Source of the DNA: Clostridium_AD sp036569345 | GTDB lineage: Bacteria; Bacillota; Clostridia; Clostridiales; Clostridiaceae | Direction of reading: 5' to 3' | DNA length: 9,034 nt | Assembly (NCBI RefSeq): GCF_036569345.1 | Contig: NZ_DATCQT010000108.1 | Location: forward strand, 1 to 9,034 | Shown: piece by piece, positions 1 through 5,365 of the stretch | How positions within the stretch are numbered: the stretch's first letter is position 1 | Layout: each line of letters starts with the position of its first letter | Notes under the pieces: generated by a model | What the model was told of the DNA's origin: nothing | Databases searched by the model: none | Seen by the model: the letters and a program-made list of their open reading frames with translations, nothing else | Made by a program: the position numbers and the translations under genes

Positions 1-54
1 TATATAATATTTTACAGCATCTTCTTTAAATTGTTTATCGTGTTGTTTTCTCAT
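1..54 (-). CDS. IS3-family transposase OrfA, N-terminal fragment
   Basis: Eighteen codons are visible, starting at the ATG at 54 and running off the left edge; they read MRKQHDKQFKEDAVKYYI. The pattern of basic residues followed by F-K-E-D-A-V-K-Y-Y is the typical opening of IS3-family OrfA proteins, which carry a helix-turn-helix that binds the element ends and are joined to the OrfB integrase by frameshifting. A GGAGGG ribosome binding site lies at 63-68, eight to nine bases ahead of the start. Only the first helix is visible, so the family is recognised from the N-terminal signature alone. Confidence 0.65.
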   Translation of the reverse strand, partial: MRKQHDKQFKEDAVKYYI

Positions 55-81
55 GATTAAGTCCCTCCATCTATTATTTTC

Positions 82-110
82 ATTGTAATACTTATTAGGA
101 ACTTTCTCAA
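82..110 (-). promoter_or_regulatory. Transposase promoter inside the IS end
   Basis: On the minus strand a -35 TTGAGA (105-110) and a -10 TACAAT (82-87) are separated by exactly 17 bases. Each is one mismatch from the sigma-A consensus. The -10 ends about 27 bases ahead of the transposase start, which suits a short leader. Confidence 0.55.
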
Positions 111-138
111 TTTCTATTGTACTATTTTTATTCTATCA

Positions 139-399
139 CCATATACATCCAATCACGCAATAGATACAAATGAGCGAGTAGCAGGAGGCTGTTATGCAAA
201 ATCTGTAAAGATAGGCAATAACGTATGGATTGGAGCAGGAGTTAGCATAAATCAAGGGGTCACTATTGGAGATAATACAATTATAGGGTCAGGCAGTGTT
301 ATTACAAAAAATATTCCAGCAAATGTAGTTGCAGCTGGTGTACCATGTAAAGTAATTCGAGAAATTACACGAGAAGATAAAACTGGATTTGAAGTATAG
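139..399 (+). pseudogene. Maltose/galactoside O-acetyltransferase, C-terminal remnant
   Basis: This is the C-terminal half of a left-handed beta-helix O-acetyltransferase of the Maa/LacA type, which moves an acetyl group from acetyl-CoA to a sugar hydroxyl. The readable frame starts with YTSNHAIDTNERV, continues through hexapeptide repeats (VKIGNNVWIGAGVSI, then GVTIGDNTIIGSGSVI), the conserved IPANVVAAGVPCKVI segment and a short polar tail, and stops at 397-399. The catalytic histidine of this family lies in the N-H-A-I-D segment and is kept. The N-terminal ~100 residues and the start codon are missing, and the frame upstream of ~139 does not resemble the family. The break coincides with the inferred IS end, so interruption by insertion is the simplest reading. 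Whether the other half survives beyond the element cannot be seen. Confidence 0.8.
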
Positions 400-448
400 A
401 ATAAAATGAGTCATTAGGGGATGTGCATTTAATGAAGGTGGTAATATT

Positions 449-973
449 ATGTTAAAGTTAGTAAAACCGGATAAAAAATATGAGAAGCAATACAAAGAGA
501 TGATGGATGAATGGTACAGCGTTGGCGAGAAAATTATACCCTACAGTATACGAAGATTAGATTACAAAAAATTTGATGAATATTTGTATGGGTTTGAGGA
601 GGAGAAAAATGGCTGTCTGTATGGTGGCATTCCAGCAACTACATTATGGGCATATGATGATGAGCGTGACATCATTGTTGGAACTGCAAACATTAGACAG
701 TGGCTTAATGAAGAACTTCTTAAAAATGGTGGGCATATAGGCGATGGTATTCGACCATCAGAGAGAAAAAAGGGCTATGCTACCAAAATGATAGCTTTAG
801 CATTAGAAGAATGTAAAAAACTGAACATGGATAGAGTTCTTATGGTTTGTTATAAGGGTAATATAGGCTCGGCAAAAAGTATAATCAATAATGGAGGAGT
901 TATTGAAAATGAAATTATATATGAAAATGGAACCATTGACCAACGTTATTGGATTGAATTAGGAGTCTTCTAA
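449..973 (+). CDS. GNAT family N-acetyltransferase
   Basis: A 174-residue protein of normal length for a single-domain GNAT enzyme, expected to be cytosolic and to use acetyl-CoA; the substrate is not predictable. The diagnostic motif A is at about residues 98-120, with the pyrophosphate-binding R-x-x-G-x-A core R106-K-K-G109-Y-A111 in the context GIRPSERKKGYATKM. A later N-x-x-S segment (NIGSAKSIINNGG, 138-150) corresponds to the motif B helix that packs on coenzyme A. The ATG at 449 is chosen because AAGGTGG lies at 436-442, six bases ahead; an ATG at 434 is out of frame. The gene starts 49 bases after the acetyltransferase remnant and has no clear promoter of its own, so it may once have been the second gene of that unit. 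Such proteins are often labelled RimJ/RimL-like or resistance acetyltransferases, but nothing here points to a particular one. Confidence 0.88.
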   Translation: MLKLVKPDKKYEKQYKEMMDEWYSVGEKIIPYSIRRLDYKKFDEYLYGFEEEKNGCLYGGIPATTLWAYDDERDIIVGTANIRQWLNEELLKNGGHIGDGIRPSERKKGYATKMIALALEECKKLNMDRVLMVCYKGNIGSAKSIINNGGVIENEIIYENGTIDQRYWIELGVF

Positions 974-999
974 AATTGTGAAGCAAAGTATACAATTTT
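972..999 (+). terminator. Weak A+T stem-loop after the GNAT gene
   Basis: AAAATTGT (972-979) and ACAATTTT (992-999) form an 8-bp stem with a 12-base loop, starting at the stop codon of the GNAT gene. There is no separate T-run beyond the stem, so termination would be weak at best. Confidence 0.3.
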
Positions 1000-1027
1000 G
1001 AGTATATCAGCACTGAATAAATATCCT
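998..1027 (+). promoter_or_regulatory. Possible promoter of the small membrane protein gene
   Basis: TTGAGT (998-1003) and TATCCT (1022-1027) are 18 bases apart, about 50 bases ahead of the ATG at 1078. The -10 matches the consensus at only four of six positions, so this is a weak candidate. Confidence 0.25.
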
Positions 1028-1077
1028 ATTTAGTATTTGTAAGAATAATGATTATGATTTATTGGAGGAAAAGTAAA

Positions 1078-1263
1078 ATGAAAATGAATAAGACAAAGTG
1101 GATTATAACAATTATTGATATTGTAATTTTGTTATTTACTTGGATATATTATGGAAAATTTAATACTGTCGTTGGTTTATGGTGTTGGCTTTTAATTTTA
1201 ACATTTATACAATGGCATTATTCGGATAAGGCTGAAAAAAAGAAAATGAAAAGAATAATTTAA
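1078..1263 (+). CDS. Small two-helix membrane protein, function unknown
   Basis: A 61-residue protein that I cannot assign to a named family. It has a short basic N-terminus (MKMNKTK), two hydrophobic segments at about residues 8-24 and 31-46 joined by a short turn containing Y-Y-G-K, and a strongly basic C-terminal tail rich in lysine (KAEKKKMKRII). By the positive-inside rule both ends should face the cytoplasm, giving a membrane hairpin. The ATG at 1078 is chosen because GGAGG at 1064-1068 lies nine bases ahead of it; the in-frame ATG at 1048 has no ribosome binding site and would add ten residues. The gene has its own strong ribosome binding site and lies convergent to the nitroreductase gene. 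Small proteins of this shape are common next to acetyltransferases in Firmicutes accessory DNA, but no role can be inferred. Confidence 0.6.
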   Translation: MKMNKTKWIITIIDIVILLFTWIYYGKFNTVVGLWCWLLILTFIQWHYSDKAEKKKMKRII

Positions 1264-1302
1264 AGTGAAAAGATAGTTAGTATTATTAATATGATAAATT
1301 TA

Positions 1303-2112
1303 CTATCCAATCCAAGTAATATCTAATGGGTTACGATTTAATAGTCGATTATAACTATATTGTGGATAACCTACCATAACCGCTCCGGTTAACACCTTAT
1401 CATCTGGAATATTGAACAACTTCAGTAATGGATAGTGATTTGCGAATGCACACATTTCAAAGATTCCTGCCCAACAAGAACCTAATCCGAGAGCAGTAGC
1501 AAATAGTTCTAGGTACGCAAAGGAAAAAATCGTATTTTCTCTTCCATTATTAAAACCCTTTGGAGCAGTTGCCAAAATCAGATGTGGTGCAGCACGCAGG
1601 ATGTTATCTATTCCAGTCTCTCTGTATGCACGAACATAGTAAGGAAAACTCAAGTATAAAGGATTGCTGATCTGTGTTTCCATCCACTTTATCGTTATCT
1701 CAGTAGCTTTTTTTAGTATTTCCTTGTCTTCTACAATAATATACGATAACCCTTGCAGGTTACTTGCAGTTGGGGCAAATCGTGCAATATTAATTAATTC
1801 TACCAACTTGTCTCTAGGCACAGCCACATTTTTGTAACAGCGAATTGATCGGCGCGACCTAAGAAACTGCTCGGCAGTGTCTGCATTTATAACTGGAAAT
1901 TCTTTTAGATCGGTTTGATTTTCAAATGGAACCTTAATATTGTCAATTGCTCTATGAGGGCATATAGCAACACAATGTCCACAGGCCATACATGCTTGTG
2001 GCTCAATTACAATAGGTCCATTTTCTCCCATGCACAGAACTCTTCGTGGGCAGACTCTCGTACAAACTCCACATTTAATACACCTTGATTGGTTAACTTT
2101 AATTAATTCCAT
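1303..2112 (-). CDS. Ferredoxin-nitroreductase fusion protein
   Basis: A 269-residue cytosolic flavo-iron-sulfur protein. Residues 1-60 hold two classical [4Fe-4S] motifs: C11-x2-C14-x2-C17-x3-C21-P and C41-x2-C44-x2-C47-x3-C51-P, like a bacterial 2[4Fe-4S] ferredoxin. Residues ~80-269 form an FMN-dependent nitroreductase fold, with the FMN-binding RSRRSIRCYK segment (85-94), APTASNLQ (113-120), GLGSCWAGIFE (209-219) and the closing GYP (248-250). In this family electrons pass from reduced ferredoxin clusters, rather than directly from NAD(P)H, to the flavin; the acceptor is unknown. Length and order match the fusion common in Clostridia. AGGGGTG at 2121-2127 lies eight bases upstream of the ATG. 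The alpha-CTD-like gene lies 77 bases upstream on the same strand with no clear promoter between, so co-transcription is likely. All eight cluster cysteines are present. Confidence 0.92.
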   Translation of the reverse strand: MELIKVNQSRCIKCGVCTRVCPRRVLCMGENGPIVIEPQACMACGHCVAICPHRAIDNIKVPFENQTDLKEFPVINADTAEQFLRSRRSIRCYKNVAVPRDKLVELINIARFAPTASNLQGLSYIIVEDKEILKKATEITIKWMETQISNPLYLSFPYYVRAYRETGIDNILRAAPHLILATAPKGFNNGRENTIFSFAYLELFATALGLGSCWAGIFEMCAFANHYPLLKLFNIPDDKVLTGAVMVGYPQYSYNRLLNRNPLDITWIG

Positions 2113-2189
2113 TAGGCGTTCACCCCTATTATATTTTATATTTGCATTTAATTAGGATTGTTTTCTTAGTTATCAAATCCATATCAGTA

Positions 2190-2411
2190 CTAATCTTCTA
2201 TCTTGAAAGAAAGACCATGTTCAATAAGTTTCCTTTTTAGTATTGTCAATGCCTTAGGTCCAAATCCATGAAAAGCAATTAATTCCTCTTCTTTATACAG
2301 AGTTAACTGTTCCAATGTTTCAATCCCTGCTCTTTGTAGCACTCTATGAGCAGGTTGACTAATTTTATCTGAATTTATTAAAATACTATTTAGTAGATGT
2401 TCATTTTTCAT
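2190..2411 (-). CDS. Stand-alone RNA polymerase alpha-CTD-like helix-hairpin-helix protein
   Basis: A 73-residue protein whose residues ~16-70 line up with the C-terminal domain of the RNA polymerase alpha subunit. They include helix 1 (KISQPAHRVLQRAGI), the ETLEQLTLYKEEEL helix, the helix-hairpin-helix turn FHGFGPKALTILKRKL (47-62) and the closing EHGLSF. In full-length alpha this domain binds UP-element DNA and activators; here it has no N-terminal assembly domain. By my alignment to the E. coli domain, the key DNA-contacting arginine (R265) corresponds to P20, while the G-x-K of the hairpin (G51, K53) is kept. UP-element binding therefore need not be conserved; a role in DNA or protein binding is inference. 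AAGGAG lies six bases ahead of the ATG. The gene probably heads a unit with the ferredoxin-nitroreductase downstream. Confidence 0.8.
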   Translation of the reverse strand: MKNEHLLNSILINSDKISQPAHRVLQRAGIETLEQLTLYKEEELIAFHGFGPKALTILKRKLIEHGLSFKIED

Positions 2412-2446
2412 GATTTTCTCCTTTATATTTAACTGATTTATATATT

Positions 2447-2474
2447 ATAATAGCATAAATAAATTATAATTTAT
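2447..2474 (-). promoter_or_regulatory. Candidate promoter with a 16-bp perfect palindrome
   Basis: On the minus strand, 36 bases ahead of the alpha-CTD-like start, TGC-TATTAT (2455-2447) reads as an extended -10; an overlapping TATAAT lies at 2444-2449. No good -35 is present. The perfect palindrome ATAAATTATAATTTAT occupies 2459-2474, where a regulator would cover the -35 region. The stretch is nearly all A+T, so the symmetry could be chance. Confidence 0.35.
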
Positions 2475-2597
2475 AAATTAAAGTAAATAATTTAACTATA
2501 AATTATTTATGGGATTGAAATTTAGAAGAGGAATTGTTGGAGATTATATTTTTATTCTTCAACCACAGCATATTTGTATGATAAAAGATTGCTCTAA

Positions 2598-2818
2598 ATC
2601 ACTGTTGAATTCGGAAATGTTGAGGTCTATGGAGCTGGTGAAAAAAGTTCTGTTGGAGCAAAGAGAATGATTACTAACAGACTCAATAAGCTCTCATCAC
2701 TTCCAAAGAAAGAGCAAGATGAGATAATTAAAGAAATTGACGGGTTAGTCTATTATTTAATAGAAGGTATAAAGAAGATCAACAAAAATTGGATGATATT
2801 CGAGCAGTCTTTAATTAA
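2598..2818 (+). pseudogene. Decayed, frameshifted gene remnant, unidentified
   Basis: From 2598 one frame reads like a real protein, beginning ITVEFGNVEVYGAGEKSS and continuing VGAKRMITNRLNKLSS and a charged helix, KKEQDEIIKEIDGLV, to about 2750. Past 2760 the protein-like reading moves to another frame, giving YKEDQQKLDDIRAVFN and a stop at 2816-2818; the original frame runs on to a stop at 2829. There is a stop just before 2598 and no usable start codon at its beginning. I read this as a gene that has lost its 5' end and suffered one frameshift between about 2748 and 2767. I do not recognise the family: it looks like a small soluble protein with a beta-strand start and an acidic/basic helical end. 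The alternative, a 54-residue ORF from ATG 2667 to 2831 with no ribosome binding site, seems less likely. Confidence 0.4.
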
Positions 2819-2921
2819 GATTATAAATTAAGCTGGCTGAGCATATGAGTGTGGGGATATAAAGTATGATATCAGAGAGTAAGAAGCGTAAATAAGTTAT
2901 TTTATAAAATTAAAGGATAGC

Positions 2922-2964
2922 TAAAATACTCGGAGGGTAATATCTTGGAGTATTTTACTTTTTT
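2922..2964 (+). terminator. Rho-independent terminator
   Basis: TAAAATACTC (2922-2931) and GAGTATTTTA (2948-2957) form a perfect 10-bp stem with a 16-base loop, followed by CTTTTTT (2958-2964). It reads on the plus strand and closes whatever transcript covers the decayed gene upstream. Confidence 0.75.
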
Positions 2965-2990
2965 GTAGAAATTTTAAAGGATAATTGTGG

Positions 2991-3077
2991 ATGTTTGTTG
3001 AATTATGTCAATATGGTGGTTTAGGGGCGTTAATAGATAGAGATCACATTATGTCTATAATGGGAAGTTGGAATTAA
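2991..3077 (+). CDS. 28-codon ORF or gene fragment, unidentified
   Basis: ATG at 2991 opens a 28-residue frame reading MFVELCQYGGLGALIDRDH and ending IMSIMGSWN before TAA at 3075-3077. AAAGG lies ten bases ahead of the start. The Q-Y-G-G-L-G-A-L stretch looks protein-like and may be the tail of a lost larger gene, but I do not recognise it. It ends inside the left copy of the 26-bp direct repeat. It may not be expressed. Confidence 0.25.
   Translation: MFVELCQYGGLGALIDRDHIMSIMGSWN
3048..3073 (+). repeat. Direct repeat, left copy (26 bp, flanks the HNH gene)
   Basis: ATTATGTCTATAATGGGAAG followed by TTGGAA matches bases 4190-4215 at 23 of 26 positions in the same orientation. Flanking bases on both sides do not match. 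It contains a TATAAT (3056-3061) about 105 bases ahead of the HNH start, which could act as a -10, although no convincing -35 is present. Confidence 0.55.
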
Positions 3078-3164
3078 AACCATCATAGGTGGTAATGGTA
3101 AAACCGTGTTACAATGAAACAATTAATATATAATGTTTTATATCTAAAAAATGGGAGGGGCAGT

Positions 3165-4061
3165 ATGATTGAAAAAATATGTGAAATTATTAATGATGAG
3201 TATTGTTGCAATATTGATATAACTATTGAGGAATGGAAACAATTATTAACTAATCCTGCAGTTTTCGATGATAAAAGCAAAGAAGCTATAAAAAAATGGT
3301 ATTTAGAACCTAGATATTCTGCTTCTTGTAGTTATATAGGTGAAAAATATAATAAGCACAGTATGAGTGCTAATGGAATTATAAATGGTCTTGCGGGAAG
3401 AGTCCAAAAAGAACTTGGACGGTTCGTTGTTAAGGGAATAGGTGATATAGCTAAAGGCACAAGATTTATTGTGGTAATGAAAAGCAAACTAATTAATGCA
3501 AAACCAAAGACTTGGGAGTGGACGATTAGAGAGGAACTTGTAAAGGCTATTGAAGAATTAAATATATTTTCAGATAATAGTTATTCAGATGATTCTCTTG
3601 TTTCAGATATTGGTGATAGTGACATTTCTTCGGATACCCAACATTTTGAATATAGTGGTAAAGCTAAAAATAAAAAAGAACCTGTTTATGTTCAAAATAA
3701 ATATTTGTATCCTCGAAGTCACAAGGTATCAATAAACGCTTTACGACATGCAAATTATAAATGTGAATTTAATAATACTCATTTAACATTTACGAGGAGG
3801 AATTCGGACTTAAACTATACTGAACCTCATCATTTAGTACCAATTACTTACCAAAATAAATTTGAAATATCTCTTGATGTTGAAGAAAATATTGTTTCTT
3901 TATGCTGTAATTGTCATAAGCAAATACATTTAGGAAAAGGCTTTGGAGTAATGCTAGAAAAACTACATAATGAGCGAAAAGATTTATTAAAGATGGTAGG
4001 TATTGATATTTCGTTAGATGAGTTGATAAAACTATATAAAAATGATAAATGCGAAAATTGA
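3165..4061 (+). CDS. HNH endonuclease, possibly restriction type (orphan)
   Basis: A 298-residue protein. The C-terminal third is an HNH nuclease: C200, EPHHLVPI with H222-H223, EENIVSLC with N242, then C247-C-N-C250-H251 and H255 in CHKQIHLG. This beta-beta-alpha-metal fold cuts DNA using one divalent metal ion. The N-terminal part (about 45-87, YLEPRYSASCSYIGEKYN and on to AGRVQKELGRF) resembles a module I associate with McrA/McrB-like restriction proteins. Residues ~125-170 are acidic and serine-rich, probably a linker. The zinc knuckle seems incomplete: the first cysteine pair, usually C-x-x-C, is C200-E-F-N203. The ATG at 3165 is chosen for GGGAGGGG at 3152-3159; an in-frame ATG at 3114 lacks a ribosome binding site. 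No methyltransferase gene is adjacent, so type IV-like restriction or a selfish nuclease are both possible; neither is shown. Confidence 0.8.
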   Translation: MIEKICEIINDEYCCNIDITIEEWKQLLTNPAVFDDKSKEAIKKWYLEPRYSASCSYIGEKYNKHSMSANGIINGLAGRVQKELGRFVVKGIGDIAKGTRFIVVMKSKLINAKPKTWEWTIREELVKAIEELNIFSDNSYSDDSLVSDIGDSDISSDTQHFEYSGKAKNKKEPVYVQNKYLYPRSHKVSINALRHANYKCEFNNTHLTFTRRNSDLNYTEPHHLVPITYQNKFEISLDVEENIVSLCCNCHKQIHLGKGFGVMLEKLHNERKDLLKMVGIDISLDELIKLYKNDKCEN

Positions 4062-4189
4062 ATAATAGAATTTAAGGCATCAGCAAGTAACTAATTAAAA
4101 AATAGCATTAGCTGAAAACCGCAGTTAGATCAGTACACTGAACCTTATAACAAGTAAAGTTAATTATTTTATTATAATTATAACCTCTA

Positions 4190-4215
4190 ATTATTCCTAT
4201 AATGGCAAGTTGGAA
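4190..4215 (+). repeat. Direct repeat, right copy
   Basis: The second copy of the 26-bp repeat first seen at 3048-3073; the two differ at three positions (bases 6, 7 and 17 of the repeat). Here one frame through the repeat reads YNGKLENEYLIDAR before a stop, joining on to the fragment that follows. Confidence 0.55.
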
Positions 4216-4336
4216 AATGAATACTTGATTGATGCTAGATGATGACTATATACAAACACTAGAAATGGCTAATATAGGACATGTTAGATATATGTGTTTA
4301 GGTTTACTTTTAACTAAATTTAAATATGAAAATTGA
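4198..4336 (+). pseudogene. Small gene fragment ahead of the DUF4177 gene, unidentified
   Basis: Two abutting frames look protein-like. From 4198 one reads YNGKLENEYLIDAR and stops; from ATG 4232 another reads MLDDDYIQTLEMANIGH and on through VRYMCLGLLLTKFKYEN to TGA at 4334-4336. Joined by a one-base shift near 4230 they would make a plausible C-terminus of a lost protein. I do not recognise it. As it stands, the 34-codon ORF from 4232 has no clear ribosome binding site. Its stop codon overlaps the GAGGTGG that serves the next gene, so if it is translated the two would be coupled. Confidence 0.35.
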
Positions 4337-4346
4337 GGTGGTTGTT

Positions 4347-4541
4347 TTGGAAAAGTGGGAATATATAAGTATTAAAGTTGAAACAAAAGGATTAATGGGT
4401 GGTATACTAGATGTAAGTCATTTTGATAATGAACTCAATAACTTTGGTGAACAAGGTTGGGAATTAGTATCGTGTTTTTCAACTGCTCAAGATGGTGGAA
4501 AAAGTAGAGAAATAGTCGCAGTTTTTAAAAGAAGGAAATAA
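4347..4541 (+). CDS. DUF4177 family small protein
   Basis: A 64-residue protein (from the TTG at 4347) matching the DUF4177 pattern: an opening EKWEYISIKVETKG strand, the helix LNNFGEQGWELVSC with the diagnostic G-W-E-L-V, and a closing strand IVAVFKRRK. It is a small soluble alpha/beta protein of unknown function. TTG 4347 is preferred because GAGGTGG (4335-4341) lies five bases ahead and family members usually begin directly at the K-W-E-Y strand. The alternative ATG at 4326 would add MKIEVVV but has no ribosome binding site. The DUF1361 membrane protein gene starts 5 bases after the stop, so the two are almost surely one transcript. Confidence 0.8.
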   Translation: MEKWEYISIKVETKGLMGGILDVSHFDNELNNFGEQGWELVSCFSTAQDGGKSREIVAVFKRRK

Positions 4542-4546
4542 CTATA

Positions 4547-5287
4547 TTGATAAGTTTGGATAATATTAAGTCTAAGTTTCGAATGCTTAAGTGGCTTCTG
4601 CGAGTAGTAACGCTATTATATTTTATTTGGATTATTTCTAATGGAGATATAGGTCAAGCTCATATATATATGATTTGGAATGTGATTTTAGCTTGGGTTC
4701 CACTGGAAATAGTATCATTAATGTGTTATATTAATTTAAACTCAAGAAACAGTGGTTTGATTAAAATTGTGACCATTTTTTTAGGAATACTATGGTTATT
4801 ATTCTATCCGAACTCCCCCTATATAATTACAGATTTTATTCATCTCAGTCCTAATCAATATCATCTTATTAATCCTAATTATTCACCTTATACAAATGAA
4901 GCAAGAATTATATTTAATGATAATATAAATATTTGGTTAGATTTTGTGATTATTGGTGTAGGTGTATGGATTGGTTATGTAGTTGGTTTTATTTCGCTAT
5001 ATATAATACACAATTCATTGATGAAGAAGTATAAGAGAATAGCTTCTTGGGTTTTTGTTTCAATTATTCATTTGCTAACTGGATTTGCTATTTATATAGG
5101 TAGATTTAATAGATGGAATAGCTGGGATATAATACTACATCCTACAAATATAATAACTATATTCCAAAAGAGTATTAATTTAAAGACCGTTAAATTTACA
5201 CTTTTATTCGGAATTTTTAGCTTTATAGTCTATGTTTTAAATTATATTTTACTAGAAATAGGAAAATTAACTGTGCGGAAGTCTTAA
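4547..5287 (+). CDS. DUF1361 family integral membrane protein
   Basis: A 246-residue protein with about six predicted transmembrane segments (roughly 14-31, 40-61, 71-86, 129-155, 164-185, 216-237). It carries the DUF1361 signatures: IWNVILAWVPLEI (43-55), LLFYPNSPYIITDFIHL (84-100), and IGRFNRWNSWDII (184-196). The P-N-x-P-Y and R-W-N-S-W-D motifs are conserved in the family, but its biochemical role is unknown. The loop between the third and fourth helices (about 101-128) is polar and asparagine-rich. The start is TTG at 4547, with AAGGA nine to ten bases ahead; no ATG comes earlier than residue 13. It lies 5 bases after the DUF4177 stop, so translational coupling is likely. Base composition is visibly more A+T-rich than the asnB or nitroreductase genes. 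Confidence 0.85.
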   Translation: MISLDNIKSKFRMLKWLLRVVTLLYFIWIISNGDIGQAHIYMIWNVILAWVPLEIVSLMCYINLNSRNSGLIKIVTIFLGILWLLFYPNSPYIITDFIHLSPNQYHLINPNYSPYTNEARIIFNDNINIWLDFVIIGVGVWIGYVVGFISLYIIHNSLMKKYKRIASWVFVSIIHLLTGFAIYIGRFNRWNSWDIILHPTNIITIFQKSINLKTVKFTLLFGIFSFIVYVLNYILLEIGKLTVRKS

Positions 5288-5365
5288 AATTAAAATTAAA
5301 CTCACAACAGGATATTATTAAAAAACTTAGACTTAACATAGAAGTAAAGGAGATGGATTTATAAA

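Larger units (their letters stand above)
1..138 (-). mobile_element. Left end of an IS3-type insertion sequence (partial)
   Basis: The first ~138 bases read leftwards as the start of an insertion sequence: transposase N-terminus, ribosome binding site, promoter and an upstream end. The outer boundary is inferred. Similarity to the neighbouring acetyltransferase begins around base 139-142, and reading leftwards from base 138 the element would start with TGATAGAATAAAA, in keeping with the terminal TG of IS3-family elements. The other end and the target duplication are outside the window, so neither the terminal repeats nor the exact junction can be verified here. Confidence 0.55.

Noticed and set aside
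289..495. Minus-strand open frame of 68 codons
   Set aside because: It lies opposite the acetyltransferase remnant and the GNAT start, has no ribosome binding site and reads as low-complexity hydrophobic sequence.
2509..2670. 53-codon plus-strand frame starting MGLKFRRGIVGDYIF
   Set aside because: It overlaps the more convincing frame from 2598 and has no ribosome binding site. It could be part of the same decayed locus, but on its own it resembles nothing I recognise.
3056..3061. TATAAT as a firm HNH promoter
   Set aside because: No acceptable -35 lies 16-18 bases upstream and there is no TGn extension; kept only as a remark under the repeat.
3114..3164. Upstream ATG for the HNH gene
   Set aside because: No Shine-Dalgarno sequence precedes it, whereas GGGAGGGG sits ahead of ATG 3165, and the added residues do not extend the domain.
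3083..3280. Minus-strand frame of 65 codons
   Set aside because: A shadow of the HNH gene start; no ribosome binding site or family resemblance.
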